From Treponema sp. (GTDB lineage: Bacteria > Spirochaetota > Spirochaetia > Treponematales > Breznakiellaceae), in contig JAITAI010000144.1 in assembly GCA_031284195.1 (NCBI GenBank), positions 1-18,194 of the forward strand: 18,194 nucleotides of DNA. The letters run 5' to 3'. Every line of letters begins with the position of its first letter. Positions within the stretch are counted from its first letter, which is position 1. Shown here piece by piece: positions 7,610 through 14,296 of this stretch. The notes under the pieces were generated by a model. The model saw only the letters and a list, made by a program, of their open reading frames with translations, did not search any database and had not been told where the DNA came from. Both the position numbers and the translations under genes were made by a program.

Positions 7610-8614
7610 TTAAGGAGTAAGTCCCCAGGATACTAGCTTACCCTCAAAGGCTTTAAGGATTTGCAGACGGATTGTTTCAATAGTTCCGGGGATGCTGCAT
7701 CCCGCGGCATTTTTATGTCCCCCTCCACCAAATTGAGCGGCAATCTCCGCGACGTTCACCCTATCCCGAGAACGTAACCCCACGGTACAATTTTCCGGGG
7801 TTTCTTGCCGGATGATCACGATAACCTCTACTCCCTTTACAGCCTGGAGCATCTGATACAAGGTATCCGAATCCCTGCCCTCCAAACCGAAACGCTGGGT
7901 TTCTTCATAGGCTTCAGTGGTGAGCAAGAGGCTTCCTTCAAAGTAGGCTTGGACCCGGGAAAGCATGATTCCCATAAGGATCCGGGAATGCAGACTTTTC
8001 CCTCCATGGATGCGTTGAAATACCTGTTTAGGACTGGCACCCCCACGGATCATCCGGGCAGCGTATTCAAAGGTTTCCGCTCCCTGCTCATCGATATGAC
8101 GGAAGAAGCCCGTGTCAGTACACAGTCCAAAGAGGAGCAGTTCCGCTTCTTCTTTGGTGGGCCTCAAACCCAAAGCTTCAATGATCCCCAAAGTCATAAA
8201 GGTTACTGACGGCGCAGTAGGATCAATATAGAGGACCCCTTCTGAGGTTCCTTCGGCATAGCCTCCTGAGGCATGATGATCGATGATCGCCCTAGGAAGC
8301 CCTTCCAAGGCAGAGGCCAGATCCCCGGTACGGTAAGTAGCCGAACAATCCATCACGAGGACCCAAGCCCCTTCCCGTTCTTGTGCACTGATGTGCAGGA
8401 TACAGCGCTCCTTATAGGGTAGGACTTCGGACCGCTTAAAGGGGCCTGCAGAACAGGGAATAGCCTCTTTCCCAAGCCGTTGTAATACACTGCTCAGGGC
8501 AAGCTGACTGCCTATACAGTCGCCGTCAGGCTCTTTATGCCCTACTACCAGAAATTTTTTTCCCCTTTTAATAAAATCAAGCAGTGCTTGAGGAACAGGT
8601 ACTGGATTTGCCAT
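7610..8614 (-). CDS. nrnA: DHH-family phosphoesterase, NrnA-type nanoRNase/pAp phosphatase
   Basis: Cytoplasmic enzyme expected to degrade two- to five-nucleotide RNAs to mononucleotides and to dephosphorylate 3'-phosphoadenosine 5'-phosphate, a by-product of sulfate assimilation. The DHH domain shows HKEPDGD (H26, D30, D32), D89 (VMDCS), the name-giving DHH (112-114) and D167 (CTDTGFF). The DHHA1 domain carries GGGGHKNAAG (about 297-305). All metal-binding residues are present. I chose the ATG at 8614 (334 residues, close to known NrnA length): GAGGA lies seven bases upstream. A longer frame begins at 8680, but that ATG overlaps a perfect TATAAT -10 (8679-8684) and lacks a ribosome-binding site. 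Its neighbour rpn follows on the same strand. The family is certain; relative activity on pAp versus oligoRNA cannot be told. Confidence 0.92.
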   Translation of the reverse strand: MANPVPVPQALLDFIKRGKKFLVVGHKEPDGDCIGSQLALSSVLQRLGKEAIPCSAGPFKRSEVLPYKERCILHISAQEREGAWVLVMDCSATYRTGDLASALEGLPRAIIDHHASGGYAEGTSEGVLYIDPTAPSVTFMTLGIIEALGLRPTKEEAELLLFGLCTDTGFFRHIDEQGAETFEYAARMIRGGASPKQVFQRIHGGKSLHSRILMGIMLSRVQAYFEGSLLLTTEAYEETQRFGLEGRDSDTLYQMLQAVKGVEVIVIIRQETPENCTVGLRSRDRVNVAEIAAQFGGGGHKNAAGCSIPGTIETIRLQILKAFEGKLVSWGLTP

Positions 8615-8678
8615 AGGTATTTCCTCTTTATCTTCTGAGGCTATTTCAAAAATGACATTTAAAACAGCCTCTTTTATC

Positions 8679-8684
8679 ATTATA
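8679..8684 (-). promoter_or_regulatory. -10 element of nrnA
   Basis: Perfect TATAAT on the minus strand, 65 bp upstream of the chosen nrnA start. No good -35 is seen at 16-18 bp. It argues that transcription starts at about 8672 and that the upstream ATG at 8680 is not used. Confidence 0.5.
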
Positions 8685-8802
8685 ATATTAAGGGTATAGG
8701 AAAGCCCATAAAAGGCACCTTTTGCAGGGTCCTACCGGTGATCTCCCGGATAAATAAAATAGAAAATTATTGCGGACTTGGGAGCCTTTTTACTCCTAAT
8801 AT

Positions 8803-8819
8803 GCTTCTATCCGAGAAGC
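8803..8819 (-). terminator. Weak stem-loop after the M24 peptidase gene
   Basis: GCTTCT and AGAAGC pair as a 6-bp stem with a 5-nt loop, 8 bp after the stop codon at 8827. No good U-tract follows, although the sequence further downstream is AT-rich. It may end or stabilise the transcript before the nrnA promoter. Confidence 0.3.
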
Positions 8820-8826
8820 GCCCTCA

Positions 8827-9990
8827 TCAACAGGTGAGCAATGTAAACTGACGGTCTCTCCCAGAGATGCGCGGTTTTCCTTGCATAATATAGACATTAA
8901 TTTCGGTCCTCAGTCCAAAGTCCGAAAAGTAAATCCCCGGTTCCAAAGAAAAACAGGAACCCTCCAGGATCAGCCGGGAATCGGGAAATTCGACCGAATC
9001 CATATTGACCCCGGAACCGTGACATTCCGTATCTATACCGTGGCCGGTACGGTGTTTAATGGCTCCCTGGTATCCTAAACCTGTCAAGAGATCCCTGGCC
9101 TTGGTATCCACCATGGCCCCTGATACTGGCCGTCCTGCCGCAAGTTCCGCTACAATAAACCGATACACCGTTTCCCGGACCTCCACCAGATCGGTAAAGG
9201 CCCGTTTAACCGCTTCCCGAGCGAAAATCCCAAAGATCCCTACCCAAGAAATATCGGCGTATATACCCTTTGGGCCTTCCTTAGCCCATAGGTCAAATTG
9301 CACCACATCTCCTACTTGCAGGGGAGCGCCGGACCCGGAGAAATCATAATGGGGGTTTCCCGAATGTACCCCCGTCGCGACAAGAGGTGGATGATCGGTT
9401 ATGAGCTTCTGCCGGTGGAACACTTCCAGCATGATACTACGGAGTTCTCCTTCGGTGATGGTCCGATGATGGGTATAGGCATCTTGCACCTCTTCCCAGG
9501 CCATAACTACGATATCATACAGAGCCCTTGCCACCTGTTCATGGGCCTGTATACCCTGAGTATCAAGTACCCCTTTAAACCGTTGGATCAAACCTGCCGC
9601 GGAAACCAACTTCATACCTGCTTTTTCAAACAACCCTGCGGTTCCTGCATCAAGATAGGAGATAGCAGGGAGGGTTTCAGAAAAATGAGCTCCCCAACAC
9701 TTATGCCCGAGAGGATACAGTGCAGTAATAAAATCATCCCGGTTAAGATATATTTGGGTACTACCCGGAAGCTCCTCAAGCAACCCTGCTTCAATGGCAT
9801 GGACTAGCTTTACAGGCTTCCCCTGGGCTGGAACCGCATATACCCATAACCGGGAATTGGTTGTCTCTGGCATAATATGAAGAATTGCATCGGAAATTCT
9901 ATCCCGGTGATGAAAATTAGAAAAAATCCACCCCTCAAGCCCTTCGGTACGAATAGCTTCTTGGATAGTTTGTAGTTCTTCAGGGCTCAT
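8827..9990 (-). CDS. M24-family metallopeptidase (Xaa-Pro aminopeptidase/prolidase-like)
   Basis: The 387-residue cytoplasmic protein has a pita-bread C-terminal domain with the five metal ligands of the M24 family visible: D233 (VQFDLW), D246 (YADISW), H317 (RTGHGID), E350 (FSLEPG) and E363 (LRTEIN). H214 in HSGNPHYD is the usual substrate-binding histidine. The N-terminal half (1-150) is a creatinase-like domain with low similarity to the common type. The family cleaves dipeptides or N-terminal residues next to proline. The first two aspartates are 13 residues apart, slightly wider than usual. The ATG at 9990 overlaps the stop of the upstream gene (TAATG) and has no strong ribosome-binding site of its own, so it is probably translated by coupling. 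Exact substrate unknown. Confidence 0.88.
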   Translation of the reverse strand: MSPEELQTIQEAIRTEGLEGWIFSNFHHRDRISDAILHIMPETTNSRLWVYAVPAQGKPVKLVHAIEAGLLEELPGSTQIYLNRDDFITALYPLGHKCWGAHFSETLPAISYLDAGTAGLFEKAGMKLVSAAGLIQRFKGVLDTQGIQAHEQVARALYDIVVMAWEEVQDAYTHHRTITEGELRSIMLEVFHRQKLITDHPPLVATGVHSGNPHYDFSGSGAPLQVGDVVQFDLWAKEGPKGIYADISWVGIFGIFAREAVKRAFTDLVEVRETVYRFIVAELAAGRPVSGAMVDTKARDLLTGLGYQGAIKHRTGHGIDTECHGSGVNMDSVEFPDSRLILEGSCFSLEPGIYFSDFGLRTEINVYIMQGKPRISGRDRQFTLLTC

Positions 9991-10436
9991 TAATAGGTGA
10001 GCTTTATATCCTCCACACCTTCAAATCGATCATCAATATTGACGGTTAAAGGAATACCCCCCCAACTTTCATGAGTCCGTTCTCGACGTACATAAAGACG
10101 GACATGGCTAAATTCCCCATCTTTGTAATATACCGTCAGATAAGGCCATGATTTTCCAGGACCTAAAAGGATAATCTCTCCTTTAGGAGAGACTGCCTCT
10201 GTAACCCGGGGGCCATCTTCAAACCATTCGATAGGAAGATACAGATAAGCCAGACCAGGAACGAGAACACCGGTCCGATAAGCTACAACGTACCCTTTCT
10301 TATACGCATAGACCCGTTCAACAGGGACATTAACGTAATAGTAGGGGGGCCCACCATCGGACTCTTCCTGCGCCATGATCGGCATAGCCGTTACCACAGC
10401 AATACAGAAAACAATACTTAGAAAAATCCGCTTCAA
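9990..10436 (-). CDS. Small exported protein of unknown function
   Basis: The 148-residue protein has a classical signal peptide (MKRIFLSIVFCIAVV, cleavage probably after PIMA). The mature part is rich in Tyr, Val and Gly with strand-like patterns (GYVVAYRTG, WPYLTVYYKDG, HVRLYVRRER), which suggests a small beta-rich periplasmic domain. I recognise no family. The start codon is TTG at 10436, supported by GGAGGT five bases upstream; no ATG would fit. It is the first gene of a two-gene unit with the M24 peptidase, whose ATG overlaps its stop codon. A promoter with perfect -10 lies about 70 bp upstream, inside the spacer after the precorrin-2 dehydrogenase gene. Joint expression with a cytoplasmic peptidase does not reveal its role. 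Confidence 0.8.
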   Translation of the reverse strand: MKRIFLSIVFCIAVVTAMPIMAQEESDGGPPYYYVNVPVERVYAYKKGYVVAYRTGVLVPGLAYLYLPIEWFEDGPRVTEAVSPKGEIILLGPGKSWPYLTVYYKDGEFSHVRLYVRRERTHESWGGIPLTVNIDDRFEGVEDIKLTY

Positions 10437-10468
10437 GCTAAACCTCCATAATTAAGCATTAATAACGA

Positions 10469-10485
10469 AAGGTACTACGTACCTT
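10469..10485. promoter_or_regulatory. Dyad in the leader of the exported-protein gene
   Basis: Perfect 7-bp arms AAGGTAC and GTACCTT with a 3-bp spacer; a further ATTAAT lies on both sides. It falls about 14-30 bases after the predicted transcription start, where a repressor could block elongation or the RNA could fold. Confidence 0.4.
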
Positions 10486-10504
10486 CATTAATCTATCACA
10501 AAAA

Positions 10505-10533
10505 ATTATAATACATCTTTTCTATATATACAA
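10505..10533 (-). promoter_or_regulatory. Promoter of the exported-protein/M24 unit
   Basis: On the minus strand, TTGTAT (10528-10533), a 17-bp spacer and perfect TATAAT (10505-10510). The -35 is only half matching. It begins immediately after the stop codon of the preceding gene (10540). Confidence 0.55.
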
Positions 10534-10539
10534 GATAGG

Positions 10540-11097
10540 CTAAAGGACAAAAATTCCCGTAAGGAGAGGTACAATTAAACTATCAAGCCGCTGGATCCGT
10601 TCAGAGCTTGGTAAGCGCTGCCGTTCTAGGCTGAGCAATTCCAGAACTTCTCCCACGTTGGGAGGCAAAGCTGCGTCTAGGTATTCACGGAACAATGCGG
10701 AGAATCGGGGACAGCAACCAGCAGTAGAAATACCTGCTACCAGCTCACCCCGTCGTACCAAGGCAGGGAAAAAAAAGGTGCATCTTTCAGGATCATCTAC
10801 CACATTTACCGGAATTCCCGCAGCCCGGGCATCCTGAGCCACCAGGTTATTCAGTTCCTTCTTATCAGTGGCCGCAATAACTACCGTAGCTCCCGTGAGA
10901 TCCTCCGGGCTCCTATAAGGACGGGACAGGAGAGTAAGTGAAAGGGCTTTAATGGACTCTGAGGGTTTAGGATCCACCACCCGAAGCTTAGCGCCAAAAT
11001 TGAGGAGAGATCGGGCTTTTCGCACTGCCACGGTCCCGGCTCCTACAATAAGGCAATCCTTTCCAACAAGATCAACAAACAACGGAAAATAGGGCAC
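10540..11097 (-). CDS. Precorrin-2 dehydrogenase-like protein (siroheme synthesis, CysG N-terminal/Met8p type)
   Basis: Expected to oxidise precorrin-2 to sirohydrochlorin with NAD, the step before iron insertion that gives siroheme, the cofactor of sulfite and nitrite reductases. The 185-residue protein has the Rossmann motif IVGAGTVAVRKA (17-28), then VVIAATD and VNVVDDPERCTFFFPALV (about 97-113), which includes the conserved aspartate pair expected for catalysis. The dimerisation part follows (GISTAGCCPRFSALFREYLD). Where CysG-type proteins carry GTSP with a serine, this one has GCCP with two cysteines. The start is GTG at 11097, one base after the stop of the JAMM gene, with a modest CAGG site. 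It is the third gene of the sulfur-carrier operon, which links siroheme with sulfur transfer. The family is firm; whether it also chelates iron is unclear. Confidence 0.88.
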   Translation of the reverse strand: MPYFPLFVDLVGKDCLIVGAGTVAVRKARSLLNFGAKLRVVDPKPSESIKALSLTLLSRPYRSPEDLTGATVVIAATDKKELNNLVAQDARAAGIPVNVVDDPERCTFFFPALVRRGELVAGISTAGCCPRFSALFREYLDAALPPNVGEVLELLSLERQRLPSSERIQRLDSLIVPLLTGIFVL

Positions 11098-11098
11098 C

Positions 11099-11503
11099 TT
11101 ATACCTGCACTACTTCTTCTGATACGGCACCCTTCTGAATCAGAAAACTTTTCAAAACCGGCTCCCCTGCTTGCAATGAAATAATCACGTAACTCAAGGC
11201 AGGATCAAAGGCGAGGCGAATGTCTTCTTCCGAAGGACGGGCAGGACTCGCAGGATGGCTATGGAAGTTTCCCAGCAAGACCAAACCGTTTCTGCGTAGG
11301 TCTGCCACTGCCTTGAACTGTTCCTCCGGGGCCATGGAAAAATGCTCTGGACTTTGATCGAGGTTATTGAGGCAGTAGACCTTCTTGATCACCTTTTTAT
11401 CCCCCTGCACTTCCCCGGCCAAGAGGCCACAGGCTTCGTTAGGAAACCCTTCCCGGGCATGGGCTACCATAGCTGCCTGATGTTCAGAAGAAAGCTTCAC
11501 CAT
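11099..11503 (-). CDS. JAMM/M67-family metallopeptidase, probable sulfur-carrier processing protease
   Basis: The 134-residue zinc peptidase is close to a minimal JAMM domain. All ligands of the JAMM motif are present: E23 (NEACGLLAG), H81 and H83 in HSHPASP, S91 and D94 in PSEED, with the exact spacing H-x-H-x7-S-x2-D. Family members linked to ubiquitin-like sulfur carriers (QbsD, HcyD, Mec+) remove residues beyond the C-terminal diglycine or release a cysteine joined to the carrier. The ATG at 11503 lies inside the end of the upstream sulfur-carrier gene (overlap of 7 bp). Its ribosome-binding site GGGAGG is formed by the codons for that carrier's glycines, so the two are tightly coupled. 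The adjacent carrier with a masked diglycine is the obvious substrate; this is inference from context. Confidence 0.88.
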   Translation of the reverse strand: MVKLSSEHQAAMVAHAREGFPNEACGLLAGEVQGDKKVIKKVYCLNNLDQSPEHFSMAPEEQFKAVADLRRNGLVLLGNFHSHPASPARPSEEDIRLAFDPALSYVIISLQAGEPVLKSFLIQKGAVSEEVVQV

Positions 11504-11715
11504 AAAGAGCCGCCTCCCATAAAATAGAGGAATTCCACTACGGCCCCTTCTTTTACCAAGGTCTTGTCAAAATCCGCCCGGAGTATCATCTTATCGTTGA
11601 GTTGGACGCTCACATATTCCGGCATCTCCACCTGCACTTCAGTAAGTAATTGAGTTATGGAAAGCTCACCGGAAAGTTCAAGCGCTTTTCCATTTGCAGT
11701 AATACGCATTGCCAT
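11497..11715 (-). CDS. ThiS/MoaD-like sulfur carrier protein with masked C-terminus
   Basis: The 72-residue protein has a beta-grasp pattern: MRITANGKALEL opening, LTEVQVEMPEYVSVQLNDKMI in the middle and EGAVVEFLYFMGGG at the end. ThiS, MoaD, CysO, QbsE and HcyS share this end. In carriers that work directly, the diglycine is terminal; here GGG (67-69) is followed by Ser-Leu-Trp, so it must be trimmed before thiocarboxylate formation. The next gene encodes a fitting JAMM peptidase. I chose the first ATG at 11715 (GAGG 11 bases upstream, loose); a second ATG two codons later is possible. No E1-like activating enzyme is in the window, so it must be supplied elsewhere. Roles in homocysteine, cysteine or thiamine synthesis are all possible; context with a siroheme enzyme favours sulfite-derived sulfur for amino acids. 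Confidence 0.85.
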   Translation of the reverse strand: MAMRITANGKALELSGELSITQLLTEVQVEMPEYVSVQLNDKMILRADFDKTLVKEGAVVEFLYFMGGGSLW

Positions 11716-11770
11716 GTTCGCAATAACCTCGATACAAGCAAATTTTCTTTTCTTTCTAACTAATTAAAAG

Positions 11771-11870
11771 GTTTTTTCAAAATGTCAGATTCTGAAAAAA
11801 CAACCTTAAATGCAGGGAAAACCAAGCCTTGGGCCGATTTTTTCAAACCTCGCTTGGTTTTGAAAAAATC
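11771..11870 (-). repeat. Leader-like repeat, copy A (upstream of the sulfur-carrier gene)
   Basis: This 100-bp element shares a 27-bp identical core (11773-11799) with copy B at 12256-12282. It has two hairpins: 9-bp arms 11771-11779/11793-11801 with a 13-nt loop, and 12-bp arms 11836-11847/11859-11870 with an 11-nt loop. A competing 9-bp pairing joins 11818-11826 with 11853-11861. The ends form an 11-bp inverted repeat (11772-11782/11858-11868). Compared with copy B, the closing pairs of each stem change on both sides, so pairing is conserved while sequence is not. It begins about 6 bp after the predicted start of transcription from the promoter at 11883-11911 and ends 55 bp before the gene. 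Either a structured leader RNA or a small inverted-repeat mobile element. Confidence 0.75.
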
Positions 11871-11878
11871 TCTTAATA

Positions 11879-11974
11879 TTAAACTTTACCGCTTTCCAGA
11901 GTTTTTGACAAGCCCCTGAGATCTTCTGATGCTCCATAAACCCAAGGCTGCATAGCCGGGGGTATAGGTTTCAT
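11879..11974 (-). CDS. Possible 31-residue small protein after ydbC
   Basis: An ATG overlaps the ydbC stop codon (TGATG), and a frame of 31 codons follows, beginning MKPIPPAMQPWVYGASEDL and ending GLSKTLESGKV. The composition is protein-like, and AGGAG within the end of ydbC is only two bases away, so it would rely on coupling. The candidate promoter of the next operon lies inside it, which argues for chance. No family recognised. Confidence 0.3.
   Translation of the reverse strand: MKPIPPAMQPWVYGASEDLRGLSKTLESGKV
11883..11911 (-). promoter_or_regulatory. Candidate promoter of the sulfur-carrier operon
   Basis: Minus-strand TTGTCA (11906-11911, five of six consensus), 17-bp spacer, TAAAGT (11883-11888, four of six). 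Transcription would start at about 11876, just before repeat copy A, making the repeat the 5' leader of the operon. Confidence 0.45.
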
Positions 11975-12213
11975 CACTCCTGTTCTTGATCCTTTGTTAA
12001 GGAACAGGACAACACTTCCACCAATTTAACCGCTTCTTCTCTAGTCAAGGTGATCCCTTTCCCCATCTTCTGATGGCCCGGAGCCCAGTCACGAATATCG
12101 AACTTGGGGGTCCGGCCATTCCAGGAGACCAGGTTGATCTCTTTTTTCCAGCCCCCTTTATCTTCTCCAAGGACACCGTACTGTTTAAGTATATCATAGG
12201 TAATATCCGGCAT
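11974..12213 (-). CDS. ydbC: YdbC/PC4-family nucleic-acid-binding protein
   Basis: The 79-residue protein has the signature of the bacterial PC4-like (YdbC) family: WKKEINLVSWNGRTPKFDIRDW followed by MGKGITLTREEAVKLVEVL, in the stated order at about residues 22-43 and 51-69. Members form dimers that bind single-stranded DNA or RNA through a curved beta-sheet; their cellular role is unsettled. The ATG at 12213 has GGAGG five to six bases upstream. It is flanked by two copies of a repeated structured element, one in its own apparent leader (12254-12368) and one after its end, in front of the sulfur-carrier gene. Its stop codon overlaps the ATG of a possible 31-residue frame. The family call is firm; any link between this protein and the structured elements is speculation. 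Confidence 0.88.
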   Translation of the reverse strand: MPDITYDILKQYGVLGEDKGGWKKEINLVSWNGRTPKFDIRDWAPGHQKMGKGITLTREEAVKLVEVLSCSLTKDQEQE

Positions 12214-12253
12214 ATAACCCTCCTTAAATACGCCATTAGGGATAACTACTGAA

Positions 12254-12368
12254 GCTTTTTCAAAATGTCAGATTCTGAAAAAGCAACTTTAGATATAAAA
12301 GAGAAACTCGTCCTGCGACTGGTTTTTCCAGAGCCTTTTTCAGAACTAACCGAGTTTTGAAAAAGGCT
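12254..12368 (-). repeat. Leader-like repeat, copy B (upstream of ydbC)
   Basis: This 115-bp relative of copy A has the same order of parts: hairpin 12254-12262/12276-12284 (9 bp, the same 13-nt loop as copy A), hairpin 12332-12342/12358-12368 (11 bp) and a competing pairing 12304-12310/12351-12357 (7 bp). Terminal inverted repeats are 12256-12265/12355-12364. Closing pairs differ from copy A on both sides (for example GCC/GGC here, GAT/ATC in A; GC/GC here, GT/AC in A; and ACTCG/CGAGT here, ACCAAG/CTTGGT in A). An extra small hairpin CTGG/CCAG lies at 12319-12331. It starts at the predicted transcription start of the promoter at 12375-12404 and ends 40 bp before the ydbC ATG. Confidence 0.75.
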
Positions 12369-12374
12369 TTATAT

Positions 12375-12404
12375 ATGTTATCAGAGGCAATTCCCCGATG
12401 TCAA
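12375..12404 (-). promoter_or_regulatory. Candidate promoter of ydbC
   Basis: Perfect TTGACA (12399-12404, minus strand), 18-bp spacer, TAACAT (12375-12380, weak). Predicted start at about 12368 coincides with the edge of repeat copy B. The -35 lies in a stretch that also resembles the repeat's core (12398-12413). Confidence 0.4.
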
Positions 12405-12422
12405 ATTTTGGAACCCTCTCAT

Positions 12423-14048
12423 CTATAATACCGTATCTATGGTTAAGATGTCATAAGGATCATCACCTAAACGACGGTGCTGGAGGGCCTCCAAAATATG
12501 GATCGGTAAGATAGGCTCTGTTCCTTCCAAGTCGGCGATAGTTCGGGCAACCCGCAATACCCCATGAAAGGCCCTCCCTGAAAGCCCGAGTCTCGTACTG
12601 GCTACCCGGAACGCCCCTTCGGCTTCAGCGGTTAATACACAGTACCGCTCGATCATCCCTGGAGCCATTCGGCTGTTACGGCGTACTGAGGTGTTCTTGA
12701 ACCGTTCCTGTTGTATTGCTACTGCTCTAAGGACCCGCTGACGGATTTCTTCACTGGTTTCTTCTCCGTGTTGCCGTAAAGCCTGAATCTTTGGGGCATG
12801 GACCCCTACCCGAAGTTCCATCCGGTCCAGGAGGGCTGCCCCCAACTTGCGCCAATACCGGCGAATCTCTTCAGGGCTACAGAAGCAGCTTACCTCGGTT
12901 CCCGGTGATGCGGTTCCGATCTCCGCAGGCACGTGCATTCCCAGCCTTCCGCAGGGACAGGGATTGGCCGCCAAAAGAAGCTGAAAATCCGCAGGAAGTC
13001 GTACCGGACCCTCTGCACGGGAGATACTTATCACCCGATCTTCGAGCGGTTCCCGTAGAGATTGGAGCACATTGGCCCGGAATTCAGGAGCCTCATCCAA
13101 AAACAACACTCCCCAATGGGCGAGGCTGATCTCCCCGGGCCGTACGGTCTTACCACCCCCAAGAATACCCTCGGCGCTAGCCGAATGGTGCGGCGACCGG
13201 AACGGAGGCTGGGTAATAAGCCCTTCAATCTCTGAGGAAAGACCTTTTGTTAACTGCCCTGCTAGGCTGTAGAGCCGGGTTACTTCCACTGCCTCATCGG
13301 TGTTCAGGGGTGCCATGATCGAAGGCATACACCGGGCAAGCATGGTTTTCCCTGCCCCAGGGGGCCCAAAGACCAGCAGGTTATGCCCTCCCGCAGCGGC
13401 AATTTCCAAGGCTCGCTTATACTGTCCTTGTCCCCGGACCTCTGCAAAATCTCCTCCCAAGGCTCCTGCATCTTTTTCTAGCACCTTTGCCCCATCTACG
13501 GATGGGGGAAGGGAGGCTTCTTTAAAAGCTGGCAAAGAACCAGTTTCCGCCCGAATCCGCAGGGCATGAACCGCTTCACCTAAGGTAGCAGCCCCGGAGA
13601 AATGATCCGCGGCAAGGATAGCCGCTTCCCGGGCATTATCCGCAGGGACGATGAATTCCCGGATTCCTGATTTCAGGCCCGCCACTGTAGCGGCTAGCAC
13701 ACCCCGAACTGGCCGCAACCTACCTGAAAGTTCCAGTTCTCCCATCACCATGAGATTATCCGGTACAGGGACCATCTTCGCAGCAGCCATCACCGCAAGA
13801 GCTATGGGGAGGTCCAAATAGGTACCATCTTTCCGTACCCCTGCAGGGGCGAGGTTAATCAGGATCCGATCCGGCGGGAAGGTATAGCCTGAATTACGAA
13901 AGGCTGCCATAACCCGTTCCCGAGCTTCCCGGACTGCCCCTTCCGCCAGACCGGTAATATCGATCCCCGGGATGCCCCGGCGTATATCCGCTTCAACCCG
14001 GATAATAATACCCTCTGCCCCATAGGGTGCATAAGCCATCACATACAT
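12423..14048 (-). CDS. comM: ComM/YifB-family AAA+ ATPase (magnesium chelatase-like)
   Basis: ComM is a hexameric helicase that promotes branch migration during uptake and integration of transforming DNA in naturally competent bacteria; it is also widely present in others. The 541-residue protein has the full three-part layout: N-terminal Lon-protease-like ChlI domain (about 1-170, with PGIDITGLAEGAVREARERV), AAA+ core with Walker A GPPGAGKT (228-235), the FRSPHHSASAEGILGGG segment, Walker B VLFLDEA (314-320) and LLLAANPCPCG, and the C-terminal Mg-chelatase domain (about 440-541). The cysteine pairs after ANPCPCG and SCFCSPEEI are as expected. I chose the ATG at 14048, with GAGG seven bases upstream; a GTG two codons earlier is possible. 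It is followed by the ydbC promoter region with no clear terminator. Nothing suggests damage. Confidence 0.93.
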   Translation of the reverse strand: MYVMAYAPYGAEGIIIRVEADIRRGIPGIDITGLAEGAVREARERVMAAFRNSGYTFPPDRILINLAPAGVRKDGTYLDLPIALAVMAAAKMVPVPDNLMVMGELELSGRLRPVRGVLAATVAGLKSGIREFIVPADNAREAAILAADHFSGAATLGEAVHALRIRAETGSLPAFKEASLPPSVDGAKVLEKDAGALGGDFAEVRGQGQYKRALEIAAAGGHNLLVFGPPGAGKTMLARCMPSIMAPLNTDEAVEVTRLYSLAGQLTKGLSSEIEGLITQPPFRSPHHSASAEGILGGGKTVRPGEISLAHWGVLFLDEAPEFRANVLQSLREPLEDRVISISRAEGPVRLPADFQLLLAANPCPCGRLGMHVPAEIGTASPGTEVSCFCSPEEIRRYWRKLGAALLDRMELRVGVHAPKIQALRQHGEETSEEIRQRVLRAVAIQQERFKNTSVRRNSRMAPGMIERYCVLTAEAEGAFRVASTRLGLSGRAFHGVLRVARTIADLEGTEPILPIHILEALQHRRLGDDPYDILTIDTVL

Positions 14049-14296
14049 CACCACACCTCGCTATAATAGGGCCTTATCCTGTTCTCTGCTTCTATCCGTG
14101 GATTTTTTGTTTACCTAAAACCCCCATCTGCTGCATCCATACCCTGTACCGGCCTATTCGTTTGTATGGTTTGACCTTCATGCCCGGTAAGATAAACGTA
14201 TAAAAAACGTCTGAGCGGTAAAGTACGCTGAAGAGGCCCCGGGCTGGACTTCCTATCGTATACTATGCTCATACCTTTCTGTATGGTATCTTTATT

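Noticed and set aside
12398..12413. Degenerate fourth match to the core of the repeat near the comM stop
   Set aside because: It needs a gap and several mismatches, and the similarity largely reflects the TTGACA of a promoter candidate.
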